DNA from: Podocnemis expansa | Lineage: Eukaryota > Chordata > Testudines > Podocnemididae | DNA length: 64,000 bases | Direction: 5' to 3' | Assembly: GCA_007922195.1 (NCBI GenBank) | Contig: ML682024.1 | Location: forward strand, 1,660,051-1,724,050 | Shown here: piece after piece, positions 35,108-46,504 of the stretch | Layout: the number at the start of each line of letters is the position of its first letter | Position numbering within the stretch: the first letter of the stretch is position 1 | The notes under the pieces: model-generated | What the model was told of the DNA's origin: nothing | What the model saw: only the letters and a program-made list of their open reading frames with translations | Databases searched by the model: none | Position numbers and translations under genes: made by a program

Positions 35108-37529
35108 CAGACATGGCCGAACTGCGGCTCGCGAGCTGCATGCGGCTCTTTAAAGAAAAATTGCGGCTCTAGGGAGAGCGCAGGAGGGAAGGGTGACGTG
35201 GCGGGAGACAGGGGTGACAAACTTGCAGTGGTCGGGGACAGCACAGAGGTGGCGGCAGGGTAAGAGCCAGCAGCGCAGGAGCAGCATCATCGGAGCTGCA
35301 GGAAAAAGCAGCGTGGTCGTAGCTGGGGGAGGGGCAGCCCTGTGAGAGCCCGCAGGGAAAAAGCAGCATGGTCAGAGCGGGGAAGGGAGGGGAGGGGTGG
35401 CATTGTGAGAGCCTGCGGGGAAAAGTCAGCCGTCAGTTAGGTGGAAAGAGAAGCACTCAGACCTAGTGACTGCCAGATTCTACAGTTTACCCCCACAATA
35501 TTAATTCTACCCTCCTTGTCTGTGTGCATAATGATAGAGTCTTTAATTATATCAGGGCATATTTTTTAAACACTTTTCTTTTTTGATGTTGTTTTCTGGG
35601 TAAATATTTTTAAAACTGGCAACATAAATTGATCAAAAACAAGTCTACAATGAACTACAGATAAGTGATGATAATTAGCAATTGAAACCTGAAAAGCAAT
35701 TGTAAATTAATTTTCTTTTTTAAAAATTACCTGGCATTTCCAGATATCCTAATATAATGCAAAATTATTTCTCTTGTATTTCTATTTTGAGAATTAAGTA
35801 AGAATCATCAAAAATGACTGAAAATTGACACAAGTGTTACATCCAAAACCACTGACTACTGTCAAAAGGTTATTAAAAAAACCCCTCTATTTAAAGAATG
35901 CTACAAGCACTTATTATGGATCATGGTTCATTTTCAGCATGCAAAATGATTTAGACATAAGATAGACCACCACTACTGAAAACTGGCTTTAGAAAAAAAA
36001 TTCCTTAAGTCCACTGAACAAGTGTTCCTGAGACATCAGTATGTCATCTGTTTGCAGAAGGAACAGCTAGCATTTATTTTATAAGAAAATTTTAATTAAT
36101 ATAACTAAGTCAACTACCAAGATAATTTACACTCACTGCAAAATTCAATAGCAGCACTATACTTCTACTGATTAAATAGCATTCAACATGTATTAATTCT
36201 CCTTTGTTGTATATACCAGTAGTCAAAATCTATTTATATTTCAGAGCCCATTAGACAAGAGAGTAATTGTTGTGAAGGGCTGAGGACGGAAAATTATGTT
36301 GTAAACTTTCTGAAAAAAATCTCTCACCGATAAAGATTTTACTTTGTATTACAAACACCAAATATTGGTATTTAGAATTTATACAGGGCCTGACCCGAAA
36401 CTGAATAAACTCAATGGGATTTTTTTCATAGTATCTTTGTGCATGGACTCCAAAGCACTTACTGAAACAGGCTCTGATCTTGCACTTTCTGTCCCCATAA
36501 ATTCTCACTGATCTGTTGTGATTCTGAACAGTTGAAAAGGTGTCTGTGTGAGCATCTCTTCACAGGATTAAGATGAGAGCAGTATTTTCCCTTACTATAA
36601 CTCTCATTTTAAAATTAATTGTGTCTGAGTCCTCAGACTTTTTGTCTTCACTGTGCATGAGTATTTTAGTGAATAAGTTTACTGGCAGAAATATTGGCAG
36701 GGAAGTGGGGGTATGTTAGGTGCCGGGATGGGGTGGGAGGCAGAAGTGTGGCATGGTTGGGGAGAGCAGAGAAGCAGCAGCGTGGCAAGAGACAGCAGGG
36801 AAGTGGCAATGGGGGGTCGGGGAGAGAAGCGTGACATGGTCAGAGAAGCCATAGCATATTTAGATTTTCTCATAGGCCCTAATGCAGCGTACTCGTCATC
36901 AACATAAAATCATGTTTTACAAGTCCTAAACATGATGTGGAATACTAAGAAATGAAAATACAAAGGAGAAAAATATAAACCTGAACACAGATTATTTTCA
37001 ATTTTTGGTACAACTTACTGCTGTGAAGCATCATATTCCATGATGAAATTCAAAACATTGTCCAATACTTAGAGATCAGCATCTCAGAAAGCTTTTTACC
37101 TGCTGCACTGACAAGTTACTGCCCAGATTTAAAAAAAACCTGCCACAAGCCTGTAGTGTTCTACATCGAGCAACAGCTAAATTTTTACTGTATAGGCCTA
37201 GTTTCATGGTAATCTTAAATAATTATTAGAATCTGCAATTAGTGGATCAATATTTGCCCCATTTTTACAATAAAATTAAAGTGCGCAATGAATTTTAAGC
37301 TTAGTAATTTTGGAGTAGGTAAAAATGTGGTTATATCAATATCATATCAATATCATATCAAATCATAGGGCTGGAAGGGACCTCGTAAAATCATCGAGTC
37401 CAACCCCCTGGGAATTGAACCCAGGACCTTCCGCATGTTAAGCAGAGGTGTATATGCCTCAGTGCAGCTCTCGAAGGTTTAATAATCAACTTCTGCGGCT
37501 CTTGAGTTCCATAAGTTTGGCCACCCCTG
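35108..37529. mobile_element. Large hAT-like unit (2.4 kb) with perfect 8-bp target duplication
   Basis: Starts CAGACATGGCC; the right end, read inward, is CAGGGGTGGCC (8/11). Identical CTCTAAAC flanks it at 35100-35107 and 37530-37537. Subterminal TGCGGCTC motifs occur several times near each end (35122-35166 and 37491-37501), as expected for transposase-binding repeats. GC-rich modules (35170-35450 and 36680-36870, both with GCAGGGAA...CATGGTCAGAG-like wording) surround an AT-rich core of about 1.2 kb. No transposase frame is visible. A tRNA-like SINE is nested at about 37333-37450. The AT-rich core could be ordinary element sequence or captured DNA. Confidence 0.8.
37333..37450 (-). repeat. 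tRNA-like SINE with CR1-type tail, nested in hAT unit
   Basis: On the minus strand CACCTCTGCTTAACATGCGG, then GGTCCTGGGTTCAATTCCCA, contains a Pol III B-box match (GGTTCAATTCC). It is followed by GGTTGGACTCGATGATTTTA and CCCTTCCAGCCCTATGATT, a CR1-type tail, and ends in a TGATAT-rich short repeat. A box not found, so the copy is probably 5'-truncated. Confidence 0.75.
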
Positions 37530-37537
37530 CTCTAAAC

Positions 37538-38555
37538 TGTGAGACAGGGTCCTTGGTTTCTCATCCAATATTTGTGTGTCCTGAAATGAGCACTGTTGAC
37601 AAATTGCAGTCTTCCCTTTTCAAGTCACTTCAAATCTGGACTTCTAAAATTGACCTTTAATATAAACTAATTGGACCTTTCTCCTCTTTTTTGTTATATA
37701 AAAGACAGCCTGAACTTTTTAAGTTTTAATTTTACTTCTTTTTGCTACGGAAATATTAAATCTTGCTTGCCAACTCTGCTTATATTGGGGAGAAAAACAA
37801 ACCAACCAACCACCCACCCACGCTCCCACCCACCTCATGGTATAATACCACTACCAGAGAGAAATGTGGCCAGCTGAGAGGTGAAGGCTTTTTCAGTTAA
37901 GACCATCTATAACTATGCTTGTTATTTTTAAACATCAACTTACTCAACCTTCTGAAAAACACTTGGGAGCAGAGTTCTCAAAGGATTTTAAGCTTTCAGG
38001 ACCCCTTCCCCCTTTCAAATGAGAGAGAAAGCAGCTCTCACTTGAGTTTGTGGTCCTCTAAGGAGCATTAAGCGTAAGTGTGGAAGACTAGCTCTACAGC
38101 CCAATTTTTATTAGCCTTCAGCAGGTCACCTTTAAAGTGATTTCAAGGTAAAACAAAATGTAAATCTAACAAGACACTGCCAAGTTCAAATCATTTAAAA
38201 ATTCAGCTTCTTTACATTCCTTAGACTTTATTAGAATATTAAAAATGAAAATGTTTCATATTAGATTAATTTACACTATTGATTCTATTGTCCAACCCCC
38301 CCCCCAATAAAAAAGAATTAGTCTAGGATTTTTGGAAAAGGAGATGAAGGATCCCCAGACAGCCTTGATAACCATTTGAAGAGCCATTTATAAGCTGAAT
38401 CAGGCACTAGCACAAAGTTGCAATGTTTTGGATATTTAATATTGTAAATGAAAATTTTAAAAATAAGACCACACACCTCTCTATTGTAAATATACAAAAC
38501 CTTAAAATTTAGGTCTTTTAGACCTAAAATGACCATTTTAAAAAGAAGGTGCACA
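37538..38555. other. ZFAND3 intron 3 sequence
   Basis: AT-rich intron; C-rich runs at 37801-37834 and 38296-38305. No exon or dispersed repeat recognised. Confidence 0.5.
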
Positions 38556-38557
38556 TT

Positions 38558-38681
38558 CAATCGAATCGAATCGAATCGAATCGAATCATAGGGTTGGAAG
38601 GGAATTCGTGAGATCATCGAGTCCAACCCCATGGGAATTGAACCCAGGACCTTCTGCATATTAAGCAGAGGTGCTAGCAAT
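38558..38681 (-). repeat. tRNA-like SINE with (GATTC)n tail
   Basis: Minus strand: TAGCACCTCTGCTTAATATG, then GGTCCTGGGTTCAATTCCCA (B-box GGTTCAATTCC), then GGTTGGACTCGATGATCTCA and CCCTTCCAACCCTATGATTC. The tail is about five repeats of GATTC. It is the same family as 37333-37450, only 1.1 kb away. Confidence 0.8.
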
Positions 38682-38684
38682 GTT

Positions 38685-40478
38685 TACTTGTAAACAATAA
38701 CAGGCACTGGTGTGCAGTTTTAGTGAAGTAATTCCTTACCATAGGTTTACTTGGATCACAAGTATTTTTTTTTTTAAAAAGTGTCATTTGGTTACATTCT
38801 TTCAATTTTCAAAGACAGAAAATAGGATTGATTTTCTACAGTCAGAGATCAGCCCACATTATTATACAGTAAAATATTTATACCAGGTGGGGCTCTCAGC
38901 AGCCAGTCAAATACAGGATGTTCACTTGCTACATTAAAGCAGTGTAAATTTCATCTATTCCTCATTCTTTTGCATTTGCAGGAGTATAATAGGACTTTGT
39001 TTATTGCCTCATTAGATATAATGTTCACATGGATTTGATTTTTGTACTGCAGATTAGTTCAACAACTAATAACTTGGGATTCGCATGCAAATACACCAGT
39101 GTCTCATAACCAATGAAGTTTGCATGCCCTTTACAGCACTTTCTCCTACAGTTGTTTTTGTTCCAGCATTAAATGTAGTCATGCATGATTGTGAACTGTG
39201 GCCATGAATCTACAATTCTATGTGGAAACCATGATGTTGCATCCATTGTATTACTAGCAGCCAACTAAAGGATCTTTATGCTATTTGAAATAGGGCGGTG
39301 GATTTTTCACAGGGCTGAAATTAGTACTGTTTGTTTAGCAAAATGAGTTTAGATGACTCACCTCACCTAACTGATTCAAAGAGATAGATTTAATTTAATT
39401 TGTTCATTAAGTGCCAAAATCCTAATACATGGAATCAGTGCATGGCATACTCAGCTATGGTTCATAAAATGTTCATTCGGTAGACACACTGTGGACATCA
39501 GACACTCGAGATGCCCAAATCCTAGCATAATCCAAATGATGGGGAACTGTTTACTGCTCTCCCTTTAAATGAAGCAGGTCCAATGCCTTGTGCCAGAACA
39601 AGAGCTCCCAGGTTGGCCAATTAAGAGTGCAGAGCAGTACCTGAGGCTATAAAGGATGAGGAAGAATCAGAGATATGGGAAGTTCCTGAAGAAAGCTGTA
39701 GGAGGTACCTGCAGGAAGCCTGAATGCAGAAAAGGTAGTTGCTGGCTGACCTCCTGAATCAGAAAGGGTTGAAGGCAGGACAGCAGCATGGGGAATTACT
39801 TGCTGACTTCCAAACTAGATCCAGAGGGCCAAAGGAGTTTGCCTATTGACCTCACCAAGCCAGAAAGCTAGGGTCAAAAGGCTGAAGACAATGTCGCAGT
39901 AGAAGAGCCTACTAGCTAGTGTCTCTGAGAGAAATTAACAGAGCAAGAGGAGTTATGGATGTTCCCTGGTGAAGATCAACTTCTCCCACAGAGATTGTTG
40001 GAGGATGTTTCTAGGGAGAATGAGGTAGCACTCCACCTGAAAGTACTGGGGTGGCTGAGGAGCCCAGCTATGGCAGAAGACACCAGATGATATGAGCTAC
40101 ATCAATAGACTAGAATCATGGTATTTTACAGACAACATCACGAGATATCAAAGGAACTGTTTTGTCAACTTTCATTATTTTTTGTAATCTGTTTTTGTAA
40201 TGAAAGGATTATTTATAGAGGCAAGAAAGCCTATTATGGAGTCACTAGAGTACAAAGTGGGGAAATGGACACCCAGCTGCCAAGTGATGCTTGAGGGAAA
40301 CTTGAATTTGCACAGTCAGGCATTTAAAACAAAGGGAGGGCTGTACAGAAAAGTGCACGCATGCATGCGCAACTCCCCCCCCCATTTTTAATATAGTTGC
40401 AATACCTGGTTATTTTTGGATCCTGGTACCATTAGCCCACTGTGGCGGCTGTTAACATAGCATACTAAAGACACCAAT

Positions 40479-40509
<31 letters not shown>

Positions 40510-41640
40510 GGATTGTCAAGTAGTCAGCTAAAAATTGTCTGCAGCTCAATAATCAAACAAACATTTATCTACCAGCTTCTCCTGTAGCTCTCTATAAATA
40601 TTGATAACATAAAATAGGTAAATTAACTATATTTCTTTTGCAGATTTATTACATTTTCTATGTTCTCCCTTAATTAGCATGACATTTACATAACAATATA
40701 ATTAATTTTCCTCTACAAGCACAGTGGACTAATTAGAAATGCATAATCTCTTTTAAATACCTTGTCAATTTCATTCCATCATAATCTGGTGATAGATTTA
40801 CTTTTGCATAACTAAACGTACATATGTGCCAAAACCCAATTTTGGGCCAAAGTAGTACAGGGGAAGGTGGGTAAGGATTGGGGAATCCAGGCTGCCAGTT
40901 CACACAAAGAATAACCTCTCTTTTTCACAATTCCAGAAGGCACCGTGTTGGACACAGAATACTTTTAAGTCTGATGTGATTACTCAGGCCTGAGATATCC
41001 CAGGGTGGATACCAGGAGGCAAATGACTAAGTGGATTGAAACCAGCCAGATTGCACAATGGACAGAGTCTCTAATACTAAAGTAATACTTTAAAAAAAAA
41101 AAAAAAAATTAAATATCTAACATGAACATGAAGTGAAAAGAATATCAGACAACAAAGCTTCCACATCCCCTGTTCATAGTGATCTTAAAGGTCAGTGTAC
41201 AGCTGAACCTTGGTCTGACTTTTCACTGCTGGAGGGACATAGCAGAGGGTGCCATTGGCTCTCTGAAAATTCCTACCTAGACACTGAAAGCACATGCACC
41301 CTCTGGATGGAAGATCTAGACTGGCAATCAAAGGACAACTAGATTTCTTGGAATATTAGTAGAGTAAATAGGCCTTTCATGACATTTTAAGAAAAATATT
41401 GGAAGTATTGCATTACTGGAAAGATCGGTGCTTTGGAAGCTTGCCCAAACCAAATATACTTGTGAATTTGCTTAATCGGTAGAGACTTATCTAGTTTATC
41501 TGTATAATCAAGGTTGAAACGAATCATTGATTAGTAGGACAAATACATAAAGAGATAAAATAGAAGGAATCTAAATTGGTGAGAGTTCATTCTGCAGAGG
41601 AGATAGCACTGTCTTTCAGCAGGAAAAACACTCAGACATG
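38685..41640. other. ZFAND3 intron 3 sequence
   Basis: AT-rich intron with poly(A) runs at 40485-40509 (25 A) and about 41091-41108. An octamer-like ATGCAAAT occurs near 39085. 39560-40090 is less AT-rich and reads like an old interspersed repeat of unknown type (recurrent GCTGACCTCC and CTGACTTCC wording), but I cannot classify it. Confidence 0.45.
40485..40509. repeat. Poly(A) tract (25 A)
   Basis: Uninterrupted A25. No retrocopied gene or SINE is visible upstream on the plus strand. Confidence 0.95.
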
Positions 41641-41839
41641 AGAACTGCTTATGTGCTGCAGAACGGATAAGCTGCACAGTTTGGGGTGTGACTACATTGC
41701 AGCTAGGAGTGTGCCTCATGAAACTGATGTTGTGAATCAAGCTGCAGGTTGGGCTCTCAAACCCACCCGAGTTGACCCCCATGCTCAACAGCCCAAAGCC
41801 ACAAACGTCCTGCTATTTTTGGTACATTGGCTCAAGCGG

Positions 41840-41910
41840 TGCTAGCACAAGTTTGACTGCCAGGCTGGGGTGCATGCTCCAAGCTGAAGTGCAGACATAT
41901 CCTTACGTTA
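41840..41910. repeat. Possible MITE end
   Basis: The end AAGCTGAAGTGCAGACATATCCTTA, read inward as AGGATATGTCTGCACT, resembles the GGCTTGTCTACACT ends at 21678. The other end was not located. Confidence 0.35.
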
Positions 41911-42295
41911 CACCACCATTAAAAACATGGATTAAAAAAAGGTTAGACATGAAAATTTTAGCAGATTTTAATGAGTTAGCACTAATTCACCCTTGTTGCT
42001 TTTTATTTATGTTTTATTTATATAGTCTTCAAAAAGAAAGTCTTTGCTGCTACTGTACTGCAGACATATTTAAAGCTCATAGAAGGTATGGCAGGCCTGG
42101 TCAGGTGGAAAATGGCATCCATTTGGCACCTGGCCCCTGCTGCTGCCTCCCCCGCCCATTGCCCTAGCTCTGTGGCCTCCCCCACAGTCACCAGACACCT
42201 CCCTGGCCCACTGGTAAGGCCATCCCTCTTTCTCAGACCTGGTATGAACTGATGGTACAGGATGACACAATGCTGCTTAAGCTGACCACCTAAAG

Positions 42296-42466
42296 TGGTT
42301 CTCAACCACTGTGTGAGGATGCATTACTGTGTCGCCACAAAGGGATATGTCACAGAGAGCCGGAGAGATGGTTGGATTTGGCTTAGGGTGCGTGGGCTGA
42401 TGTGTCCTGTAGGGTCAAGATGTGCTGCCAAGTGTGTCACGATCTGCAGAAGGCTGAGAATCACTG
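42296..42466. mobile_element. Short non-autonomous hAT (about 171 bp)
   Basis: Left end TGGTTCTCAACC; the right end, read inward, is CAGTGATTCTCAGCC. ACCTAAAG (42288-42295) and ACCTGAAG (42467-42474) match 7/8. The first three bases of the left TIR (CAG) appear to be lost. Interior CCAAGTGTGTCACGATCTGC resembles a fragment at 47487-47540. Confidence 0.75.
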
Positions 42467-43019
42467 ACCTGAAGTATGCATCTCCACTGGCATGTCTGCT
42501 ATGCCAACCTAAATGGCACTGAAATTTGACTTAAGACCAACCCCGCAAGCAGCATAGTGCTGAAGTTGAATGCTAGAGATCAAATTACCACCAGTCTATG
42601 CACAGAACAATGTATATCCAACACCACTGGCCTCTGGGCACAATCCCACAAGTGTCCGTTTTGACCACTCTGGACATTTGCGCTCTTCTGCACTGTGGTC
42701 ATGTAGGTAGAAAAGAATTCCTCCCCTCAAGCCTCTGGAAATTTTGAAGTCCCATTTCCTGTTTGTTCAGCAGAGAGAGAGCTTGGTAGCTAAACAGCTC
42801 ACGGAGAGCGCATGCCCCAAACGCACCCCAGAATGGAGTCGATCTGAGATCTTGAATCTTGCCAGCCAGAGGGGCAAGGAGTCTGTTTTTCCTCAGCTCT
42901 GAGCCCGCAAAAGAAATGATAACTATGAAAAGATATTGCATGGGTATGGCTGAGAATGGCCACTACAGGCATGCACAGCAGTGCTGCATTGAGGTAGGTA
43001 TATCAGCAAACTAGGGAGG

Positions 43020-44452
43020 AGATCATTCATTCTGGTTCCGCGCTGAAGATGTGCTCCTTTTATGAGGAGCTGCATGTGATTCTTGGTGGTGACTTCACCA
43101 CTGTGCCACCCCGTAAGCTTCAGTACCTCCAAGGAATTCGGTATGAATGAAGAAGGCTCTGTGGATGATGAGAAGGAAGAGAATTGGGGGTGGTGGGGGG
43201 TGGCGCAGGAGAGCAGAGTATCTATTTCCTCAGGCACCCAGGATGTGTTCAGCACCCTGGAGAAGTCCAGCTGGTCACAGGACAGCATCAGTGACTGAGA
43301 TGCTGGTGAAGGCACATCTGGTCAGTGTGTTTATCAAATCTCATTGCTGTGGATATGTCCCAGTCCTGCTTCTACTTTTTGTGAAAAAAGGAGTTTGTGT
43401 TTGGAGTGGATCGCATTGCTGGGTGTAGGTAAACTTCTGCACAGAGTCATTACAAGAACAGACTGTTGATGTGCACATGATGCTACTAGAATCTTCCATG
43501 GATATTGCTAGGACACTCTCATGAAGGCACTCCGCAATCCTTTGCAGAAGGTTTCTGGGGAGGCAGCCAAATTTTTTCCGTCACAGCAGGAGACTACCAT
43601 GCCACACTGCTATTAAAGGAGCAGGCATCATCATGGAACATAGCACAGCAGCATAAAGGCCAGGTCTATACTCTGGTGTTTGCAGCAATCTTTCCTTTCC
43701 ATCTGCATTACTCTCTCAAGACTGATGTTCCACTTGCTGACCTAGGGAAGATGGTGCAATTTTACAGCAACTGACCAATGCCGTTTTCTTACCCTGCCCT
43801 GGATGGTATCCCTTGGACACAAAACATCATAGCACTATGTGCATGGGCATTAAGGGACCCAGCACTGGGTCCTCTATGTGTTTTGCCCGCAGCCTCCTAT
43901 AATCCGTTTTGCTCAGAGTACAGTTTGGGATGGTAAAGGGGAGCCCAATGGTCCTTCTCCTTAGTTAACTCTTTCGTGGAGAGCTGTGTGATGTGCTGGA
44001 AATCTCTGTAATAGACGCAAGGGCCGCTTGCTTGCCATGTCCAAAATGGCAATTCAACCCCTGTCGTACGTGCAGATTGGAATGGAGTTCTGGTCTTGCG
44101 TTCTGTATAGTCAAGGGAGCTGTTTTAAAAGTGTATCCTTTTTTTAGACTTCAAGGGCTCATATAACAATGGGAACTGTGTGCTTTGCTTGCCTGATAGT
44201 TGACTCTTTGACCTCTGGCCAGGCAACTCCCACAGAGCACCTCTCCCAGATTAGGAAGAAGGAAAATATATGTTCAGGGAGCTGATGAACATCTCCACAG
44301 CAGCTGAGACAGAGCTCAGAGCGTGGAGCACGTCCTTCTCCAAGGGACTAAATGTGGACCCAGCGGACAGAAACACAGTGGGGGAGCAAGACATTGAGGA
44401 CAGAAAAGCAGCATGGGAGCAGGGGCGTGAAATGCAACAGGGTCACGAATAA
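43020..44452 (+). pseudogene. Harbinger accessory (Myb/SANT-like) gene remnant
   Basis: Plus-strand frames show SFYEELHVILGGDFTTVPP near 43055-43110. An acidic stretch follows (43083-43298, NEEGSVDDEKEENWG), ending SGTQDVFSTLEKSSWSQDS. At 44270-44452 comes FRELMNISTAAETELRAWST with a charged C-terminus (DIEDRKAAWEQGREM). This layout (acidic linker, then a helical charged end) fits the second protein of PIF/Harbinger elements, which helps bind the transposon ends. The DNA-binding part is not clearly recognised, and stops and frameshifts separate all pieces. The call relies heavily on the neighbouring transposase. Confidence 0.5.
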
Positions 44453-44658
44453 AGCAACTGGTTTATAAAAAAAACAAAACAACCTGTATTCATTCCTAGC
44501 CTGGGCTCTGTCAGTGCAGAAAAAAGGGCAGAAAGGGGGTTGATGGGAATTAAGTGCACAGCACTGAGAGATGCATACATTGCTGCTGCTCATGGCAAAA
44601 GCAGGTTTTCAATGTTTTCCTGGTATACACAGTACCACAGTTCACTCGGATCTTAACA

Positions 44659-44862
44659 AAAAAAGCAAGGAGTCTTGTGGCACTTAAAGACTGCCAGATT
44701 TATTTATCGCATGAGCTTTTGTGGGAGAATATCCCACTTCATCAGACACAGGATATTCTCCCACGAAAGCTCATGCGATAAATAAATCTGTTAGTTTTTA
44801 AGTGCCACAAGGCCCCGTTGCTATTTTTGCTTTACTAAACTAACATGGCTGCCCCTTTGGAA
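44659..44862 (-). repeat. Foldback SINE-like element, complete copy (204 bp)
   Basis: Two arms of about 70 bp (44665-44734 and 44751-44821) are nearly perfect reverse complements around a 16-nt loop (CACTTCATCAGACACA). The minus-strand head is TTCCAAAGGGGCAGCCATG. Flanks CTCGGATCTTAACA (44645-44658) and CTCAGATCTTAACA (44863-44876) match 13/14. The RNA would fold into one long hairpin. The element is inserted between the two Harbinger gene remnants and is younger than them. Confidence 0.88.
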
Positions 44863-44984
44863 CTCAGATCTTAACAGTGTCATCTGGCCACTCAAAAATT
44901 TGCAGCCAGCTCATCACTGTCTGTGACCCAGCTCTGGGTGAATTTTTCACTGTGTGTTTCACATAAATTACAGAGCAAGCGCAA

Positions 44985-45905
44985 CTGGCGGTATTTATTT
45001 ATTTTACTTATTTTTAAAGTTCAAGTCCAGCAAGTAGACTCTTCCATCTCCCTTTTAAAATCCCAAATGCACATTCCACCACCATTCTGCACTTTCTGAA
45101 CTTATTACTGAAACGCTACTTATCACTGTCCAGGTGCCCCATACAAGACTTCATTTGCCAGGAGAGTAAAGGGTAGGTAGGATACCCCAAGATCACTATT
45201 TGCATTTCAACATCCCTAATATTTACTTTTTGGTCAGGGAAGAATGTGCCGACGTGGCATCTTTTTGAGTAGACCAGAGTTCTAAAGATGCACAAGTCAT
45301 ACATCTTTCTAGTCTACTCCACACTGATGTTGGTGAAATGTGTCTTGTGATCAACAAGGGCCTTTAAAGACCATTGAAAAACATCAGTTGTGGTCTACAT
45401 ACTCTGTGGCAAGGTGGTCTGAAGCTAAAATGGGGATATGCATCCTATCTATGGTTCCTCCCCTACAGTTTGGGAACCTCAGTGTGGCAAACCTATCCAT
45501 TATGTCCTCAACATTTTTCAAAGTCACTATCCGTCACTGCATAAGTCTATTAATGGCTCCACGCACTTTCATCACAGCAGCTCCCAAGGTGGATTTCCAC
45601 ATTCCAAATTGATTTTCCAACTGAGCAGTAACAGACTGGGGTTGCTAGCTTCCACGGAACAATGACAACTCACTTCTCCACTGTCAGAGCTGATCTCAAG
45701 CGAGTATTCATGTGCTTCAGGGCCAAGAACAGCTTGGAGCAAAGTTCAAGGAAAGCAGCCTTCTGCATACAAAAATTCTGTAGCCACTGTTCATCATCCT
45801 ATACAGTCATCACTATGTGGTCCCACCAGTCTGTGCTTGTTTTCCAGGCCCAGAACCAGGGTGCCACAGACTGAATATGATGTGTGACAAGCTGCAGCAA
45901 GAAAG
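44985..45905 (-). pseudogene. PIF/Harbinger transposase remnant
   Basis: Translating the minus strand from 45905 downward in shifting frames gives WWDHIVMTV and DDEQWLQNFCMQKAAFLELC. Then come LRSALTVEKWV, PNCRGGTIDRMHIPILAS, FFPDQKVNIRDVEMQIVILG, YPLLSWQMKSCMGHLDSD and CRMVVECAFG. These follow the order of the Harbinger DDE transposase. An Asp is kept in TIDRMH and a Glu in VVECAFG. The middle catalytic region is degraded, and there are several stops and frame changes. The longest clean pieces are 45116-45304 and its neighbours. It is a relic, not host HARBI1, because it is intronless and riddled with breaks, and lies beside the accessory gene. Confidence 0.82.
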
Positions 45906-46504
45906 AATCATCTTGCTCTGTGGCTTGTAGCAGGGCAGCCTCAGTAAAATTACAATTTTCTGTGACGGTGCCTGTTTTGCCATTGACAATACTGCAGAAA
46001 AAGGCATGAGGTGTTTGCAGTGCTCACAAAGTGAAGAGTTCAGTGGGATCCATGCCTCTCCAGCAATAGTGTATGCATGACAGAGGAAAAAAGGTGCAAA
46101 AAACTGTTTCCCATTTCTTTGTGATAAGAAGGGAGGGAGTATGTCCCCTCAAGGGAGGATGATAACATCTCCATAAGACTCTGCACCTCCTTTCACTGAG
46201 GGGTAGCTATCCACTGCGTACTGCTTTTAAGGTGAATCCAACAGTGACTAGTAGGGATGCAGGAGGCCAACACAAGGAGCATGCTCCTGTGACTTCCAGA
46301 ATTTCATGAGTGAAAGTCACTTTAAAATAGAGCGACTTCCTGCCATGATATAGACATGACTTCACTCTTGCTACATGACTTACAATATTTGGGGCTGGGA
46401 AGGAATCTTCCTCACCAGAGATGATTGGCGAAGGCTCTGGGGTTTTTCCATCTTCCCTCATAGCATGGGGCATGTACCACTTGTTGGTGGATTCTCTGTA
46501 CTTA

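Larger units (their letters stand above)
42900..45960. mobile_element. Degraded PIF/Harbinger DNA transposon with two antiparallel genes
   Basis: The right part encodes, on the minus strand, a broken Harbinger transposase. The left part encodes, on the plus strand, broken frames that look like the Myb/SANT-type accessory protein of such elements. The two gene remnants converge and are separated by a later foldback SINE (44659-44862). Terminal inverted repeats and the 3-bp target duplication were not identified, so the true ends are uncertain; the element may extend from about 42475 to about 46500. All frames are broken, so it is immobile. Confidence 0.7.

Noticed and set aside
39560..40090. 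LTR of an endogenous retrovirus
   Set aside because: Composition differs from its surroundings, but there are no matching second LTR, no TG...CA borders that I could fix, and no pol or gag frames nearby.
44985..45905. Domesticated Harbinger transposase host gene (HARBI1-like)
   Set aside because: Multiple stops and frame changes and a neighbouring accessory-gene remnant indicate a dead transposon.
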